DNA of 56,279 nt from CAYMUC01 sp964471865. GTDB taxonomy: Bacteria > Actinomycetota > Acidimicrobiia > Acidimicrobiales > Ilumatobacteraceae. Position numbers and translations under genes: made by a program. Every line of letters starts with the position of its first letter. The stretch's first letter is position 1. Below, piece after piece: positions 49,207 to 56,276 of this stretch. Under the pieces are notes generated by a model that saw only the letters and a program-made list of their open reading frames with translations, was not told where the DNA came from and did no database searches. The stretch covers positions 1 through 56,279 of the forward strand of contig CAYYHU010000010.1 in assembly GCA_964471865.1 (NCBI GenBank), written 5' to 3'.

Positions 49207-50082
49207 ATGACGATCGCACGCGTGACGGTGACATCCGATCGCCCGGGAGTGGATCTGTTCATGTACGAGGGAGCCGGGCCGGTGATCAGCCCGGAGTGGA
49301 CCTTGGGCGGTTGGAGGTTGTCCTTTCTCCGACTCGAGGCCGATCAGACCTATGACCTCGACACCGGTGGCGTCCGGGTCTACGTCAAGGTGATCACCGG
49401 TCGACTACGCGAACCGAACCGCGTCGCCTACATCGCATCGCGATCGATCGCCGACACCCACGTCGAGGGCAACCGGCTGACGGCCGGACCCCAAGGAGCA
49501 CTCTTTGCGATCCTGATGCGCTCCCCTGAGGCGCCCGAACGCTTCACCGACATGACCCAGTTGGTCATCCATGGTCCCCTCGAAGAGCACCTGCGGTGGT
49601 CCACCTTCGAGCAACGATTCGCCGGGCGGATCCCCCACTTCGACGGCCTTGACGCCTATCTGACTCCGGGCTTTCATCTCCTCGATTCGAACGGTTCCGA
49701 GATCGCGTATGTCTACGTCTGGACTGCCGGCAAGGGCGTCGACATGTCGACCCATAACCACGGCCACCGCCCTGGACCACTGAATCCGGCATTCGCCGAG
49801 GTGCATTGGGTCCTCGCCAACGGCACCGGGCAGGGCGGGATGTACGAGACACCCGCTCCCGGGGCACCGGACCGAGAGCGGCTCATCGTTCCGACGGGAT
49901 TCGAACATGGACCGTATTTCGAGGTCGACGCGAGCGGTCGGCCCTCTCTTCGCGACAACGGGGCCGTGGTCTATCCCTGGCACAGCTGGCAGGGAGGGGA
50001 TGACCACGAACCAGGCCGGGCCTACGACGTCGTGATCCCCTTCGAAATCACCGTCCCCTATGCCGTCGTGACGGGGGTCTGA
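49207..50082 (+). CDS. Cupin-like protein, possibly aldos-2-ulose dehydratase cupin-type
   Basis: 291 residues, probably two beta-sandwich halves. The C-terminal half has the His-rich metal site THNHGHRPGP (around 182-187), AEVHWVLANGTGQGG with a further His near 200, FEHGPYFEV, and a WHSWQGG motif. I recognise a similarity to the cupin domain of aldos-2-ulose dehydratase/isomerase, but not with certainty; a sugar or ketone dehydratase role is only an inference. ATG 49207 has GAGGGG eight bases upstream; GTG 49201 is possible. It is 3 bp before the acyl-CoA ligase gene, so they form an operon. Confidence 0.65.
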   Translation: MTIARVTVTSDRPGVDLFMYEGAGPVISPEWTLGGWRLSFLRLEADQTYDLDTGGVRVYVKVITGRLREPNRVAYIASRSIADTHVEGNRLTAGPQGALFAILMRSPEAPERFTDMTQLVIHGPLEEHLRWSTFEQRFAGRIPHFDGLDAYLTPGFHLLDSNGSEIAYVYVWTAGKGVDMSTHNHGHRPGPLNPAFAEVHWVLANGTGQGGMYETPAPGAPDRERLIVPTGFEHGPYFEVDASGRPSLRDNGAVVYPWHSWQGGDDHEPGRAYDVVIPFEITVPYAVVTGV

Positions 50083-50085
50083 ACC

Positions 50086-51630
50086 ATGACGATGACGAAT
50101 CTTGGCAATGCCGTTCGTTTCTGGGCGCGCTGGCAACCCGACAACGAAGCGATCGTGTTCGACGGTCGACGGATCACCTGGGCGGAACTCCACGAGTCGA
50201 CGAGTGAGATCGCCAACGGCCTGCAAGCACTGGGGCTCGGGCATGGTGACCGGATCGGCATCCTGGCGGGAAACTGTGTCGAGTATCTCGAGCTGGCGAT
50301 CGCCGGATACAAAGTCGGCACGATCCTGGTTCCCCTCAACGTCCGCCTCACCCCGGTCGAGTTGCGATACATCATCAGCCACAGCGGCTGTCGAGCAGTG
50401 GTAGCCGATCAGAGCCTCGGGGATCTGGCTGCCGCCGCACTCGACAAGATGGATGATCCGATCATCAGGCTGGGTCTCGGCTCGGGCTTTGGAACGCCAT
50501 TCGACGATCTGCGTTGTGGAGACGGCCACGACCCCGAGAAAGAGGTGACCTCCGAGGACGTCGCCTACCTCTGCTACACGAGCGGAACGACGGGCACTCC
50601 CAAAGGCGCCATGCTCAGCCACGGCAACGTGCTCGCGATGGCCTACAACCGGATCCTCGCCGATGACCTCGTCACGAGTTCGCGTGCCTACCTTCCCTTC
50701 CCGTTGAGCTTCACTGGCGGTCTGGTGTCGATGTGGGCTCCCACCTACGTCGGTGGAGCCACGTTCGTACTCGATCCGAACGTGGATGCCGAACGCACCC
50801 TCGAGATGATCCAGGCCGAGGCCATCACGAACTACAGCGCCGTCCCCGTGATCTGGGACATGTTGCTTCAGCATCCCCGTTTCGGGGACTACGACTTGTC
50901 GAGTCTCAAGATCATCGGATCGGGTGGTGCGGCGGTGCCAGCGTCACTGCTCGAGAGACTGCAAGCCGCGGGGCTTCCGATGAGCCAGGGATACGGGCTC
51001 ACCGAAGGCGCCGGTATGAACTGTTGGCTACGGGCTGCTGATGCCGAACGCAAACTGGGCAGCTGTGGGCGGCCGATGATGCACACCCGGGTGCGCACCG
51101 TCGACCCTGAGGCCTCGGACCTCGTCGATGTCGCTGCGGGTGACGTCGGGGAACTGATCATCTCGGGTCCCGAGATCATGCTTGGTTATTGGAACGATGC
51201 CGCCGCCACGGAGAGCACCCTGGTCGATGGGTGGTTACGCACAGGCGACCTGGCTCGCATCGACGATGAGGGGTACGTCTTCATCGTGGACCGCTCCAAG
51301 GACATGGTGATCTCGGGTGGACTCAACGTCTATCCGGCCGAGATCGAGGCCGTCATAGCTGCGGTTCCAGGGGTCGCCGAATGCGCCGTCATCGGAGTGC
51401 CCGATGAGCGATGGGGGGAAACAACCATCGCGCTGGTGGGCGCTCTTCCCGGCGCAGCTCTCGATCCGGTGGTGATCACCGACGCGTGTCGAGAGGCCCT
51501 CGCCGATTACAAACGTCCCCGCCGGATCATCTTGCGCGATGAGCCGCTGCCCCGGGGGATGTCGGGCAAAGTCCTCAAGCGACAGTTGCGTGAGGAGTAC
51601 GGCGCAGCATCGGGAACCTCGGCGCCCTGA
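50086..51630 (+). CDS. AMP-dependent acyl-CoA synthetase/ligase
   Basis: 514 residues. The phosphate loop CYTSGTTGTPKGAMLSHGN is near residue 163, followed by QGYGLTEGA, WLRTGDLARIDDEGYVFIVDRSKD and the C-terminal catalytic lysine region PRGMSGKVLKRQLREEYG. It makes an acyl-CoA (fatty, aromatic or short branched acid) via an acyl-adenylate. Paralogous to the ligase at 28819 but clearly a different subtype. It is co-transcribed with the cupin-like gene, so the cupin product may form or modify its acid substrate. Confidence 0.92.
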   Translation: MTMTNLGNAVRFWARWQPDNEAIVFDGRRITWAELHESTSEIANGLQALGLGHGDRIGILAGNCVEYLELAIAGYKVGTILVPLNVRLTPVELRYIISHSGCRAVVADQSLGDLAAAALDKMDDPIIRLGLGSGFGTPFDDLRCGDGHDPEKEVTSEDVAYLCYTSGTTGTPKGAMLSHGNVLAMAYNRILADDLVTSSRAYLPFPLSFTGGLVSMWAPTYVGGATFVLDPNVDAERTLEMIQAEAITNYSAVPVIWDMLLQHPRFGDYDLSSLKIIGSGGAAVPASLLERLQAAGLPMSQGYGLTEGAGMNCWLRAADAERKLGSCGRPMMHTRVRTVDPEASDLVDVAAGDVGELIISGPEIMLGYWNDAAATESTLVDGWLRTGDLARIDDEGYVFIVDRSKDMVISGGLNVYPAEIEAVIAAVPGVAECAVIGVPDERWGETTIALVGALPGAALDPVVITDACREALADYKRPRRIILRDEPLPRGMSGKVLKRQLREEYGAASGTSAP

Positions 51631-51723
51631 TCGCAGTCTCGAGAGGTTCTCGATCCGTTCATTCCTGACGGGCGACCGTTCATCTGGCACAGGGAACGGT
51701 AGACGCACCGGCTCATAGGTTTT

Positions 51724-51729
51724 TACCTT
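51724..51729 (+). promoter_or_regulatory. Putative leaderless -10 element (TACCTT), lipoprotein operon
   Basis: TACCTT ends 6 nt before ATG 51736. Confidence 0.45.
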
Positions 51730-51735
51730 GGCCGA

Positions 51736-52326
51736 ATGCGAATCACCCGATACGTCGCGGCCGTAGCGGCAGTGGCCTTGGTGGCGGTGGGTTGCAGCGA
51801 GGACCCGCCGACAACTTCCACCGTTAGATCCTCCGCCCAACAGCGCCCCGCCTACGCCTTCGATCAAGTCCGTCACGTCGTTCTCGAGCAACACGACACC
51901 GACGCTCACGAGATCGTCACCCTCTTGGCCCACCTGTGCGCCATCGACGACGCCGAGTGCCCGAACGGTTCCGAGGACGTGATCATCCTCGGCTCGCATC
52001 AGTTTCTGCCCCATGACGTACACCTCTACGACCCCGACACCGTGGTGAGTCCCCCTGAGGACTGCCTCACCGATGGCACGTTCTGCCTGTTGAGCCTGGC
52101 GCACTGTGAGTTCGGATCCGCCCAGGACATGGTGGAGGCCGAGCACTGTGTGCCCGACGGCGGACAGATCATCGAGGCCGCCGGCGAGTTCGATCCCAGT
52201 GCTCATCACGAATGCGTCGACGCCCAGGCCGAAGCGAGTCGCCACGTCGATCTCGACTGCGCCCGCACGAGTGCTGCAGAGACCGGCCAAGCCCCTGCGA
52301 CCGATGAGGAGACATCTCAATCATGA
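51736..52326 (+). CDS. Cys-rich lipoprotein of unknown function
   Basis: 196 residues. A lipoprotein signal ends at C20 (VALVAVGC). After a Thr/Ser spacer come HVVLEQHDTDAHEIVTLLAHLCAIDDAECPNGSEDVIILGSHQFLPHDVHLYDPD and a cysteine- and histidine-rich section (C-x6-C, SLAHCEFGS, AEHCVPDGG, HHECVDAQ) of about seven more cysteines. The many Cys/His suggest disulfides or metal binding. I recognise no family. The stop overlaps the start of the secreted protein gene (ATGA at 52323), so they are made together. Confidence 0.75.
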   Translation: MRITRYVAAVAAVALVAVGCSEDPPTTSTVRSSAQQRPAYAFDQVRHVVLEQHDTDAHEIVTLLAHLCAIDDAECPNGSEDVIILGSHQFLPHDVHLYDPDTVVSPPEDCLTDGTFCLLSLAHCEFGSAQDMVEAEHCVPDGGQIIEAAGEFDPSAHHECVDAQAEASRHVDLDCARTSAAETGQAPATDEETSQS

Positions 52327-53237
52327 GACCGAAGCGATCACTCACCCGACTCGTCACCATCGCCGCAGTCGCCGTCACCGGAATCGCGGTCGTATCCCTC
52401 GACCCGGTCGGCGTTGGTCCCGAGCCCACCCCGGTACTCGCAGCCGCCGAGAGCGATTACGCCGGGCGCTGCCAGAACGCCGGCAAACACGGTGTGTTCT
52501 CCAACACCTCGAACCAGCAGCGCTGCACCATCGGCGCCTGGGCGTGTGTCACGCGCAACACCCCCAACTGGCCGGGCGCGGGGAATCGAATTCAGACGCT
52601 GCCCAATGGTGCCGATGACGGCGTGGTGACAGTCGGAGTGATCATGCAGCCGTGGGACGTGAACTGGCACGAGACCGGCGGCAACAACGGTTACGTCCAG
52701 AACGTGTGTAACGGCACTGCCGGCTCATACAACCTTCACACCCTGATTCCGTTCAACAACCAGGGTGGGCCCCAAGACCCCAGCGGACTTCCCAACGTGG
52801 ACGCCCGAACCCTGCACTTCTCCGACCAGTTGGGCATGATCGAGAGGATGTGCGCCGGCACGTGCACCACCGAGTTCATCTCGTATCGCGTCGAGTTGCT
52901 CCTCACCGATGACAACCCCCAGCACCTGTATCTGAAGGACTCCAACCACATCAGCCGTGACTCATGGGAGTACATGGCGTTGTCGCAGTACCTCGAGTGG
53001 AATCGGATCACCCTCGACTTGAACGCGCCGTGGCTCACCGGCTCGACGTGGACGAAGCGCGGTAACCAAGGCATGGACATGGGAGCCAACGGTTGGCAGA
53101 CCGGGATGGTCAACACCGTCCGCGTCGGCCCCCACCCGAACTGGTGGGAGGCTCCACCGGCGCTGTCCCCTGACGAGGAGTACACCAAGAAGGTCGGCAA
53201 GCTCGTCATCAGGATGGCGATCCTGTTCTTCCTCTGA
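52323..53237 (+). CDS. Secreted protein of unknown function
   Basis: 304 residues with a Sec signal peptide (VTIAAVAVTGIAVVSLDPVGVG, cleavage probably near PVLAAAES). The mature part is rich in Trp, Asn, Gly and Cys: RCQNAGKHGVFSNTSNQQRC, WACVTRNTPNWPG, NVCNGTAGSYNLHTLIP, RMCAGTCTTEFISYRVELLL. Six cysteines could form three disulfides. It ends in a short hydrophobic LVIRMAILFFL. The sequence does not match a family I know; extracellular binding is a guess from composition. Translationally coupled to the Cys-rich lipoprotein. Confidence 0.75.
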   Translation: MRPKRSLTRLVTIAAVAVTGIAVVSLDPVGVGPEPTPVLAAAESDYAGRCQNAGKHGVFSNTSNQQRCTIGAWACVTRNTPNWPGAGNRIQTLPNGADDGVVTVGVIMQPWDVNWHETGGNNGYVQNVCNGTAGSYNLHTLIPFNNQGGPQDPSGLPNVDARTLHFSDQLGMIERMCAGTCTTEFISYRVELLLTDDNPQHLYLKDSNHISRDSWEYMALSQYLEWNRITLDLNAPWLTGSTWTKRGNQGMDMGANGWQTGMVNTVRVGPHPNWWEAPPALSPDEEYTKKVGKLVIRMAILFFL

Positions 53238-53409
53238 GCGGATCCGCTCGAGCACGCCCAACCTCTACGGGTCAGGTCGGCCCGAGCCGGTTCTCCGGAA
53301 TCCCGCCAATCACACCGCCCAGCACCCACTGAGTGCGTGGCTCCGGTCGGCAACGTGAATCGGTCTGATCGCCGGTCTCGAACCTCGACTACCAAGCGCG
53401 CCACAGATT

Positions 53410-54078
53410 GTGCAGACCCAAGCGGGATGGAATGAGGTGACGGCGAGTTGGGATGCGGCCACTGATTCGAAAAACGGTGGTTTCGTGATGAACTACCTCG
53501 CTCGGTTCTCGCGCGGAGATGTCTGCATCACTCGCGTCACGTCCATTCCCGAAACGGCTGATGCTCGTGTGTGCACGTTCACGAAGTTGACCCCCGGAGT
53601 GGACTACACCTTCACCGTCGAGACGTTGTCGCTCTTCGGGTGGGGCGCCTCCTCGGAGATCACCGAGGAGATCACGCCCAATTTCGTCGAGGTCACCGAG
53701 ACTCGCCGGCAAGGACCATGTCTGTCGCCGCTGTTCGTCAGTCGGGCGACCTGGACGGGTTCGGTCTCGGGGTATCCCGCCGGCACGACGTTGACTCTCG
53801 TGTACAGGATCGGAACCGGATCATGGCGGCGAGACACTGGGGCTCGCATGCGCGTCGACGAGTCCGGGAACTTCAGGTATCGCCGTGACTTCAACGTTCT
53901 CTGCAACCGAAGGAACCTGTCAGTGCGCTTCGAGGTCGGTGATCCGGCCGTCTGTGCAGCCGTGGCCCTTCCTGTTGTGCCCTGCGGAACGAGTGAGGTC
54001 TCGGTCATCGGCTCCTTGCGGCACGGAGCATCCTTGCGGTCCTCGAGGGTCGTTCCACCATGGGTCAACACACATTGA
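53410..54078 (+). pseudogene. Fibronectin type III-domain protein, probably a 5'-truncated remnant
   Basis: The frame reads an fn3 domain (QTQAGWNEVTASWDAATDSKNGGFVMNYLARF ... LTPGVDYTFTVETLSLFGWGASS) followed by about 110 residues of a second Cys-containing beta domain. The in-frame codons before the only plausible start (GTG 53410) already encode LPSAPQIV, the usual fn3 linker and first strand, back to a stop at 53356-53358. No ATG, signal peptide or promoter precedes it. The gene therefore seems to have lost its 5' part; alternatively GTG 53410 makes a short intracellular protein. It follows the secreted protein gene on the same strand. Confidence 0.5.
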
Positions 54079-54079
54079 C

Positions 54080-54101
54080 ACGGTGGCGAGTGAGCCACCG
54101 T
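54080..54101 (+). terminator. Hairpin after the fn3 remnant
   Basis: ACGGTGGC-GAGTGA-GCCACCGT: 8-bp perfect stem, 6-nt loop, starting 2 bp past the fn3 stop. Its survival suggests the fn3 frame was once a complete gene. Confidence 0.55.
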
Positions 54102-54176
54102 CGGGGACCGAGAGGACTTCAGCCTGGTCATGTTCCGTCGGCTCAATGCTGGATTGGACCGAGGTCCGCGAGGATC

Positions 54177-54962
54177 TCACTCGGCGAGCGAGCCGCCGTA
54201 GATCTGCCAGGCCAAATAGCTCTTCGCTACGAGGCTCAACACGAGATATGTCTTCTCCCCGTAGATGTACGAGCGCCACCGTCCGACCTCGCGGTACTGC
54301 AACCACTGGTTGAGAGCGAAGCTGAAGAAGAAGACCAGTTCGGCCACCACGATTCCGTACACGAAGCCCGGCACTTCCTGGGCTCCGACGATGTTGACGA
54401 CGATGGCAATCCATGGCGCAACCCCGGCCAGGGTTCCGAACCAGAACGGCATCATCGTGGTCGACGACCGACCTGGCGGATTCATCCGCTCCTGCAACCA
54501 GCCAAACAAGATCATCGCCACATTCGCCCCCGCAATGGCGATCAAACCGGTGATGTCGGTGATGCCGGAGTACATGACGATGAGGATCACCATCAACGTG
54601 GCGCTGACGGAGTATTCGAGCCAGCGGAACCGGTTGATCCCCTGGCGCAGACCCTGTTCGTAGCGGCCTCGCATGACGGTGGCAGTGAGAAAGTGATCGA
54701 GAGCCGCTAGAGCCAAGAAGACCGCTATCACCGGACCGATCGCGAGATCGAACAAGGGTTGGGGCGCATCGAGGCGCGTTCCTGGCGGACCCTGGGGATA
54801 GGTAGAGGTGACGGTGATCGCGAAGTCGCTCGTGAGCGCTAGCAATGCCAGCGCCTGGACCGCGTGCAGGCCGGTCAACACGAGGTTCCAACGCCGCAGC
54901 CCAGAAAGTCGCTCCGGGGTGATTCCCGTGGCCACGGCCGACGACGATTCAGTGGTGTTCAT
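54177..54962 (-). CDS. Heliorhodopsin
   Basis: 261 residues, seven membrane helices, N-terminus inside as in this family. Family signatures are clear: NRFRWLEYSVSATLM with counterion Glu116 (equivalent to E107 of HeR 48C12), His33 and His90, ILFGWLQERMNP, and helix 7 SLVAKSYLAWQIYGGSLA with the retinal Schiff-base Lys247 (K241 in 48C12). The extended first extracellular loop (LTSDFAITVTSTYPQGPPG) is present. Heliorhodopsins bind retinal, have a slow photocycle and act as light sensors or regulators rather than classical ion pumps. ATG 54962 has TACGCT 6 nt upstream; GTG 54989 is a weaker alternative. No retinal or carotenoid gene is adjacent. Confidence 0.95.
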   Translation of the reverse strand: MNTTESSSAVATGITPERLSGLRRWNLVLTGLHAVQALALLALTSDFAITVTSTYPQGPPGTRLDAPQPLFDLAIGPVIAVFLALAALDHFLTATVMRGRYEQGLRQGINRFRWLEYSVSATLMVILIVMYSGITDITGLIAIAGANVAMILFGWLQERMNPPGRSSTTMMPFWFGTLAGVAPWIAIVVNIVGAQEVPGFVYGIVVAELVFFFSFALNQWLQYREVGRWRSYIYGEKTYLVLSLVAKSYLAWQIYGGSLAE

Positions 54963-54968
54963 CGTCGC

Positions 54969-54974
54969 AGCGTA
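54969..54974 (-). promoter_or_regulatory. Putative leaderless -10 element (TACGCT), heliorhodopsin
   Basis: TACGCT ends 6 nt before ATG 54962 and lies inside the longer frame from GTG 54989, arguing against that start. Confidence 0.5.
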
Positions 54975-55158
54975 GAGGACCGTCGACACGTGATCGGTCT
55001 GAGGCGGTTAGTCACGTGAAACCCACCGACTCTGGGGTCTTTGCACATGGACATGGATGATGAGTGCCGTAGCAAACGCTTGGCCGGATGCCGCCGGTCG
55101 CCGCTGGGGGCTGTGGCCGACTTCTACATGAGACACCGATGAAGCACAGTCCACACCA

Positions 55159-55186
55159 GACTCTCACCACCTCTCTCGCGAGAGTC
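55159..55186. promoter_or_regulatory. Inverted repeat upstream of the VapBC-type pair (possible operator)
   Basis: GACTCTC and GAGAGTC arms, 14 bp apart, enclosing a 12-bp perfect palindrome CTCTCGCGAGAG (55173-55184) that overlaps the right arm. It lies 9-36 bp upstream of the -10 element, where an autorepressor would block transcription. Confidence 0.45.
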
Positions 55187-55194
55187 AACGAAGT

Positions 55195-55200
55195 TATACT
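55195..55200 (+). promoter_or_regulatory. Putative leaderless -10 element (TATACT) with overlapping dyad, vapB-like gene
   Basis: TATACT ends 7 nt before the antitoxin ATG. The dyad ATACT-TCAG-AGTAT (55196-55209) covers both the -10 element and the start codon. Confidence 0.5.
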
Positions 55201-55207
55201 TCAGAGT

Positions 55208-55438
55208 ATGACTCATCGAGTGGGGCCGAAAGGTCAGGTCGTGATCCCGAAGAAACTCCGCGCCGAGTTGGGGATCCATCCTGGTGACGAAGTCACCTTC
55301 TGGCTCGACGACGACCATGTCGCCGTGCGCCCTGCGAGTCGTCGGCGACCGCTGAAGGGACGATTCTCAGGCGCTGATCTCACTGCCGACCTCATGCGCG
55401 AGCGAGCCGATGATCGTCGCCGCGACGATCGCATATGA
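55208..55438 (+). CDS. AbrB/SpoVT-domain antitoxin
   Basis: 76 residues. The swapped-hairpin DNA-binding motif RVGPKGQVVIPKKLRAELGIHPGDEVTFWLDDDHVAVRPA is intact; a charged C-terminal tail (FSGADLTADLMRERADDRRRDD) would wrap the toxin. AbrB-type antitoxins repress their operon and inhibit the partner PIN ribonuclease. The ATG is set by a leaderless-type TATACT element; a longer frame from 55088 is not credible. The stop overlaps the toxin ATG by 4 bp. Confidence 0.92.
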   Translation: MTHRVGPKGQVVIPKKLRAELGIHPGDEVTFWLDDDHVAVRPASRRRPLKGRFSGADLTADLMRERADDRRRDDRI

Positions 55439-55827
55439 CGATCGTTCTCGACTCCTGGGCGGTATTGCGTTACCTCGAAGGGGTCGAACCGACGGCAACG
55501 ATCGTCGAGAGCCTGTTCGCCGAGCAGCGCCCGCTGATGTCCTGGATCAATCTTGGCGAGGTTCATTATGTGCTTCGACGTGCTCGTGGTGAAGGCGTCG
55601 CCGCCGAGACGATTCGAGACCTTCGCGATGTCGTTGATGCTCGACTCCCAGAGGTGTCTCTCCTGCTCGATGCGGCGCGGATCAAGGCCGACCATCCAAT
55701 GGCCTATGCCGATGCGTTCAGCGCGGCTCTGGCAGTCGCCACGAGTGCTGAGCTCTGGACTGGCGACCCCGAACTTCTCGTGGACAACGCGAGGTGGCGT
55801 TGGCGTGACCTACGTCAACCGGACTGA
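55435..55827 (+). CDS. PIN-domain toxin (VapC-like ribonuclease)
   Basis: 130 residues. The metal-binding acids of PIN nucleases are visible: D6 (VLDSWAVLRYL), E42 (NLGEVHYVL), D93 (YADAFSAALA) and D111 (WTGDPELL). Such toxins cleave tRNA or rRNA when freed from the antitoxin encoded just upstream (ATGA overlap). Length is normal for VapC. The presence of a complete module next to mobile-element-like sequence fits an accessory region. Confidence 0.93.
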   Translation: MTIVLDSWAVLRYLEGVEPTATIVESLFAEQRPLMSWINLGEVHYVLRRARGEGVAAETIRDLRDVVDARLPEVSLLLDAARIKADHPMAYADAFSAALAVATSAELWTGDPELLVDNARWRWRDLRQPD

Positions 55828-55921
55828 GACCACCTGATCGCCGTGGCCGAGTTCGATCGCTGCCACAAGGGAACCGTATGCGCCCACTCGCTTCCTGTGT
55901 CTCGAGCGCGATGGTTGGACA

Positions 55922-56095
55922 TCAGTCAGATTTGAGTTGTTCGAGCGCTGGGACCTGGAGCGCCGGGCGGGCGTGGCCGAAGAGTGTGTCGATCGCAGCC
56001 GGAATGAGCGACTGGCTCCCGATGATCATTCGCACTGAGAGCGGAGCGAACACAGCATCGACCACCCGCGCCGGACACGAGTTCGGTCCGTGATT
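55922..56095 (-). pseudogene. 3' remnant of a TetR-family regulator gene
   Basis: On the minus strand, a frame ending in TGA at 55922-55924 reads PARVVDAVFAPLSVRMIIG, then SQSLIPAAIDTLFGHARPAL and a short tail: about 50 residues resembling the C-terminal helices of TetR regulators (vDalfaPlxxRxlxg...L). Upstream the frame soon meets a stop (TGA just beyond the PEWTVANHG codons) and there is no DNA-binding domain. The loss coincides with the repeat-rich sequence at the right edge, so the gene was probably cut by an insertion. The exact junction is uncertain. Confidence 0.45.
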
Positions 56096-56157
56096 CGCTA
56101 CTGTCCACTCCGGTCAGGACGAGCCGCAGACGGACCTCAATGATCCCGAAAGCCACA

Positions 56158-56188
56158 ACGACCGAACCCACAATGAGGGTTCGGTCGT
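56158..56188. terminator. Strong hairpin in the right-edge repeat region
   Basis: ACGACCGAACCC-acaatga-GGGTTCGGTCGT: 12-bp perfect stem and 7-nt loop. It may be the terminator at the end of the presumed insertion element, or insulate it from flanking transcription. Confidence 0.6.
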
Positions 56189-56241
56189 CCGGGATGTCCC
56201 GAGACATCACATGGAGCCGGGTGCGGTGTGCTGTCTCACGA

Positions 56242-56276
56242 CATAGGCAAGGGATGTCGCGCGTCATAGGCAAGGG
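56242..56276 (+). repeat. Direct repeat CATAGGCAAGGG, two copies, 23-bp period
   Basis: Copies at 56242-56253 and 56265-56276, separated by ATGTCGCGCGT. A further copy could lie beyond the window edge. Confidence 0.8.

Noticed and set aside
49405..50874. 489-codon minus-strand frame opposite the cupin and ligase genes
   Set aside because: Antisense shadow without recognisable domains; spans two genes on the other strand.
56242..56276. CRISPR array at the right edge
   Set aside because: Only two 12-bp copies with an 11-bp spacer; too short for CRISPR repeats and better explained as an IS end.
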